From positions 1-16,406 of the forward strand of contig CAKKRA010000309.1 in assembly GCA_919902475.1 (NCBI GenBank): a stretch of DNA of 16,406 nt, read 5' to 3'. Of this stretch, positions 14,282-16,406 are shown one piece after another; the first letter of the stretch is position 1, and the number at the start of each line of letters is the position of its first letter. Source of the DNA: Nitrospiria bacterium (GTDB lineage Bacteria > Nitrospirota > CAKKRA01 > 9FT-COMBO-42-15). The notes under the pieces are model-generated. The model was not told the DNA's origin. It was given only the letters and a program-made list of their open reading frames with translations, and searched no databases. A program made the position numbers and the translations under genes.

Positions 14282-14285
14282 TTTT

Positions 14286-14334
14286 ACCCCTCACCCTAAC
14301 CCTCTCCCACAAGGGGAGAGGGAATAAGGTGAGT
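14286..14334. repeat. palindromic GC-rich repeat, acsD-acsC junction
   Basis: CCCTCTCCC (14300-14308) pairs with GGGAGAGGG (14314-14322) around ACAAG. An outer stem CTCACC (14290-14295) pairs with GGTGAG (14328-14333). It fills almost the whole gap between the acsD stop and the acsC ribosome-binding site. Confidence 0.85.
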
Positions 14335-14357
14335 GAATAGAAAGGAGAGAATAAAAC

Positions 14358-15704
14358 ATGGCGCTTTCAGGCGTAGAGATATTTAAACACCTTCCAAAAA
14401 CAAATTGCAAAAAATGCGGGTTTCCAACCTGCTTGGCCTTTGCAATGAAACTGGCAGCAAAAGGTGTAAGCATAGATGCCTGTCCTGATATTTCAGAGGA
14501 GGCAAAGAAGCTGCTCGGCGAGGCATCAGCGCCGCCAATCAGGCTTATAACAATAGGCGCAGGCGACAAGGCAGTAAAGGTTGGCGAGGAGGTTGTGCTC
14601 TTCAGACATGACAAAAAGTTTTTTAACCCCTGCGGTTTCGCAGTGGCAATAAAGGATACTGAGTCATCTGATGAGATAAAAAAGAAGATAGAGGCAGTAA
14701 AGACATCGGAAATAGACAGGGTTGGCCAGAAGCTCCGCGTTGAGATGATCGCTGTTACAGATGCTGCAAATGACCCCGCAAAATTTGCATCTGTAGTAAA
14801 GAATGTTGTTGATTCAGCGCCCGGCGTGCCATTGATACTTCACAGCATGAACCCGTCAGTAATTGAGGCAGGCCTTGCTCTTTGCGCTGATAAAAGGCCA
14901 TTGATATATGCTGCAACAAATGAGAATGCAGAGGCAATGGCAAAGCTTGCAAAGGATAAAAAATGTCCCCTTGCCATTTATGCCAATGGACTGGACGCGC
15001 TTACCTCCTTGTCTGAAAAGGTTAAAGGACTTGGTGTTGAGGATATTGTCCTTGATTCAGGCGCAAGAAAGGCAAAGGACATGCTTGAGCATTTTACAAT
15101 GATAAGACGGTCAGCAGTTAAAAAGAGCTTTAAACCGTTCGGCTATCCAGTTATCGCCTTTGCAAACAGGGACGATTCCATGATGGAGGCGCTAATAGCT
15201 GGCATAGGTGTAATGAAGTATGCATCTATCATTGTATTAAGCAGCATAGAAAAATGGAAGATGCTGTCACTCCTTACTTTAAGGCAGAATATATATACAG
15301 ACCCGCAGGTGCCTATGCAGGTTGAGCAGAAGATATACAAGGTCGGCGAGGCAACAGATAAATCCCCTGTTATTGTTACAACGAATTTTTCACTTACATA
15401 TTTTATTGTCCGCGGCGAGATTGAAAACAGCAAGGTTCCTTGCTGGCTTGCAATACTTGATGTTGAAGGCCTATCGGTTCTTACAGCATGGGCAGCAGGC
15501 AAGTTCAGCCCTGCAAAGATTGCAGCATTTGTTAAAGAGAGCGGCATAGAAAAGACTGTAAGCCATAAAGAGGTAATAATCCCGGGCTATGTTGCAGTAT
15601 TAAGCGGCTCACTTGAGGAAAAACTCGGCGAAGGCTGGAAGGTGGTTGTTGGCCCGAGGGAGGCAAATGCCTTGCCAGCATTTTTAAAGAGCAGGGGGGC
15701 ATAG
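14358..15704 (+). CDS. acsC: corrinoid/iron-sulfur protein large subunit (CODH/ACS gamma)
   Basis: AcsC (CfsA, CdhE-like), 448 residues, is the large subunit of the corrinoid Fe-S protein. The N-terminal [4Fe-4S] domain shows Cys17, Cys20, Cys25 and Cys42 in TNCKKCGFPTC...DACP; this cluster reductively reactivates the cobalamin. A TIM barrel follows (about 65-320). A Rossmann-like corrinoid-binding C-terminal domain (about 325-448) begins near DPQVPMQVEQKIYKVGEA and contains VTTNFSLTYFIVRGEIE and PGYVAVLSGSLEEKLGEGWKVVVGPREA. It acts as a heterodimer with AcsD in the cytoplasm. GAAAGGAG lies at a good distance before the ATG, just downstream of a palindromic repeat. The length matches the family. 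Confidence 0.96.
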   Translation: MALSGVEIFKHLPKTNCKKCGFPTCLAFAMKLAAKGVSIDACPDISEEAKKLLGEASAPPIRLITIGAGDKAVKVGEEVVLFRHDKKFFNPCGFAVAIKDTESSDEIKKKIEAVKTSEIDRVGQKLRVEMIAVTDAANDPAKFASVVKNVVDSAPGVPLILHSMNPSVIEAGLALCADKRPLIYAATNENAEAMAKLAKDKKCPLAIYANGLDALTSLSEKVKGLGVEDIVLDSGARKAKDMLEHFTMIRRSAVKKSFKPFGYPVIAFANRDDSMMEALIAGIGVMKYASIIVLSSIEKWKMLSLLTLRQNIYTDPQVPMQVEQKIYKVGEATDKSPVIVTTNFSLTYFIVRGEIENSKVPCWLAILDVEGLSVLTAWAAGKFSPAKIAAFVKESGIEKTVSHKEVIIPGYVAVLSGSLEEKLGEGWKVVVGPREANALPAFLKSRGA

Positions 15705-15724
15705 ATTACTGATTTTTTTTGAAT

Positions 15725-15784
15725 CCCCTCCCCTTGTGGGAGGGGACTAAGGGGAGGGGCACTCTCCCATCAAGGGAGAGGGGG
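15725..15784. repeat. palindromic GC-rich repeat, acsC-acsB junction
   Basis: CCCCTCCC (15725-15732) pairs with GGGAGGGG (15738-15745) around CTTGT, and CTCTCCC (15762-15768) pairs with GGGAGAG (15774-15780) around ATCAA. A run of eight T at 15713-15720 precedes rather than follows the hairpins, so on the plus strand this is not a standard intrinsic terminator. Confidence 0.85.
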
Positions 15785-15797
15785 AAGTCTTTAGGGA

Positions 15798-15827
15798 TTG
15801 ACAGGAATCATAAAAAATCTATATAAT
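15798..15827 (+). promoter_or_regulatory. consensus sigma70 promoter of acsB
   Basis: TTGACA (15798-15803) and TATAAT (15822-15827) match the consensus at all 12 positions with an 18-base spacer. Initiation is expected near 15834, about 60 bases before the acsB ATG. It provides acsB with transcription independent of the upstream operon. Confidence 0.7.
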
Positions 15828-15833
15828 TAATAA

Positions 15834-15848
15834 TAGTAATTATTACTA
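15834..15848. promoter_or_regulatory. palindrome at the predicted acsB transcription start
   Basis: TAGTAATTATTACTA is a perfect 15-base palindrome (6-base arms around TTA) placed at about +1 to +15 of the acsB promoter. It differs from the GTATAC-type operator of the GntR gene, so it may be the site of another regulator, or an RNA stem at the very 5' end of the transcript. Confidence 0.45.
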
Positions 15849-15893
15849 ATATATTAATAGTCGGTCTTTTAGGGAGAGGAAAGGAGTTTTATT

Positions 15894-16406
15894 ATGTCTA
15901 AGATAATCGCTTCTGCAGCAATTAGGGCAGCAAATAAGATAGTTGCTGAAGCAGATATCATGCTTGAAAAGGCTATCAAAGAAAAGGGCGCTGATCTGAA
16001 ATTTGAATTCACTGATACAGGTTATTTTATGCCAATGTTCTTTGCAATCACCGGCATAGAGGTAAGAACACTTGGTGATATGAGGAAGGAGATTGAGCAT
16101 GCAAAATCACTTCTGACATCAGAACCTATTGAAAAGAAATATAAACCGTATCTTGGCGAGGCGCTTGATGCCGGCATGGCAACCCTTCTTGCACAGGAAA
16201 TTATAATGGCTGTCAAATATGTAAATGGCCTTGAGCCGGTAGAGGATAAGGAGCTTGGCCTTACATACAATGGCTTTATCACAGACTCCATCCTTCGCGA
16301 CCTCGGCATACAGCTTGTTGACGGCACAATGCCAGGCTATGTGTGTATCATTGGCGCTGCACAGGATGAGGACAGGGCAGTCAAGCTTGCAAGGGAGCTT
16401 CAGCAG
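15894..16406 (+). CDS. acsB: acetyl-CoA synthase catalytic subunit, N-terminal part (cut by window end)
   Basis: The first 171 residues of AcsB (CdhC-like, acetyl-CoA synthase alpha subunit), which joins CO, a corrinoid-bound methyl group and CoA at its Ni-Ni-[4Fe-4S] A-cluster. The visible part corresponds to the N-terminal domain that contacts CO dehydrogenase: a helical start, then FTDTGYFMPMFFAITGIEVRTLGDM, the segment YNGFITDSILRDLGIQLVDGTMPGYVCIIGAA and a Rossmann-like strand-helix. The A-cluster cysteines lie beyond the window. The start ATG at 15894 follows AAAGGAG at an ideal distance. The full protein of this family is usually about 700 residues or more, so most of it is missing. 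It is probably transcribed both from its own promoter and by read-through from acsC. Confidence 0.93.
   Translation, partial: MSKIIASAAIRAANKIVAEADIMLEKAIKEKGADLKFEFTDTGYFMPMFFAITGIEVRTLGDMRKEIEHAKSLLTSEPIEKKYKPYLGEALDAGMATLLAQEIIMAVKYVNGLEPVEDKELGLTYNGFITDSILRDLGIQLVDGTMPGYVCIIGAAQDEDRAVKLARELQQ

Noticed and set aside
13248..14334. CRISPR-like array, because of repeated GC-rich palindromes
   Set aside because: The copies are separated by a whole gene, there are no regular spacers, and no cas genes are visible.
15713..15784. Intrinsic terminator after acsC
   Set aside because: The T-run precedes the hairpins on the plus strand, and the hairpins belong to a repeat family also found between acsE, acsD and acsC, where termination would be self-defeating.

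Overview
The window looks like chromosome from an anaerobic, Gram-negative-type (diderm) bacterium of moderate to low GC that runs the bacterial Wood-Ljungdahl (reductive acetyl-CoA) pathway. The diderm evidence is an outer-membrane beta-barrel protein, a probable lipoprotein and an AsmA-type envelope protein. The pathway evidence is the contiguous gene order cooC, a Rossmann/DUF2520 gene, acsE, acsD, acsC and the start of acsB. Nitrospirota, Desulfobacterota or a neighbouring uncultured lineage would fit. This is inferred from gene style, not from a marker gene.

Left part (1-5240): mostly single genes in alternating orientation. They encode a six-helix membrane protein (DUF2301-like, minus), an exported dienelactone hydrolase (minus), an AsmA-family protein (plus), a hemerythrin-like protein with a degenerate metal site (minus), a membrane-anchored NTF2-like protein (plus) and a beta-barrel outer-membrane protein (minus). 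Several have readable sigma70-type promoters.

Middle part (5160-8981, minus strand): a sensor kinase, a small lipoprotein and a sigma54 activator form a tightly coupled operon whose order and C-terminal DNA-binding helix resemble GlrK-QseG-GlrR (QseE-QseG-QseF). Directly downstream is a compact unit: two TGTM-N10-TACA sites resembling the enterobacterial GlrR target TGTC-N10-GACA, a -24/-12 (sigma54) promoter, a 67-codon gene of unknown function and a strong intrinsic terminator. I infer that this small protein is a target of the adjacent two-component system. This is the most novel-looking element of the window.

Right part (8982-16406, plus strand): a GntR/FCD regulator with a near-consensus sigma70 promoter and a palindromic operator between -35 and -10, then thyX, cooC, the DUF2520 gene, acsE, acsD, acsC and acsB (cut by the window edge). 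AcsE moves methyl from methyl-tetrahydrofolate to the AcsCD corrinoid Fe-S protein, which delivers it to acetyl-CoA synthase AcsB. CooC/AcsF is the nickel-maturation ATPase. ThyX draws on the same folate C1 pool. GC-rich palindromic repeats occupy the acsE/acsD, acsD/acsC and acsC/acsB junctions and also form the 3' end of thyX. acsB has its own consensus promoter with a palindrome at the predicted transcription start, so the last subunit may be controlled separately. No CODH catalytic subunit gene (acsA/cooS), rRNA, tRNA, CRISPR or transposase is visible.
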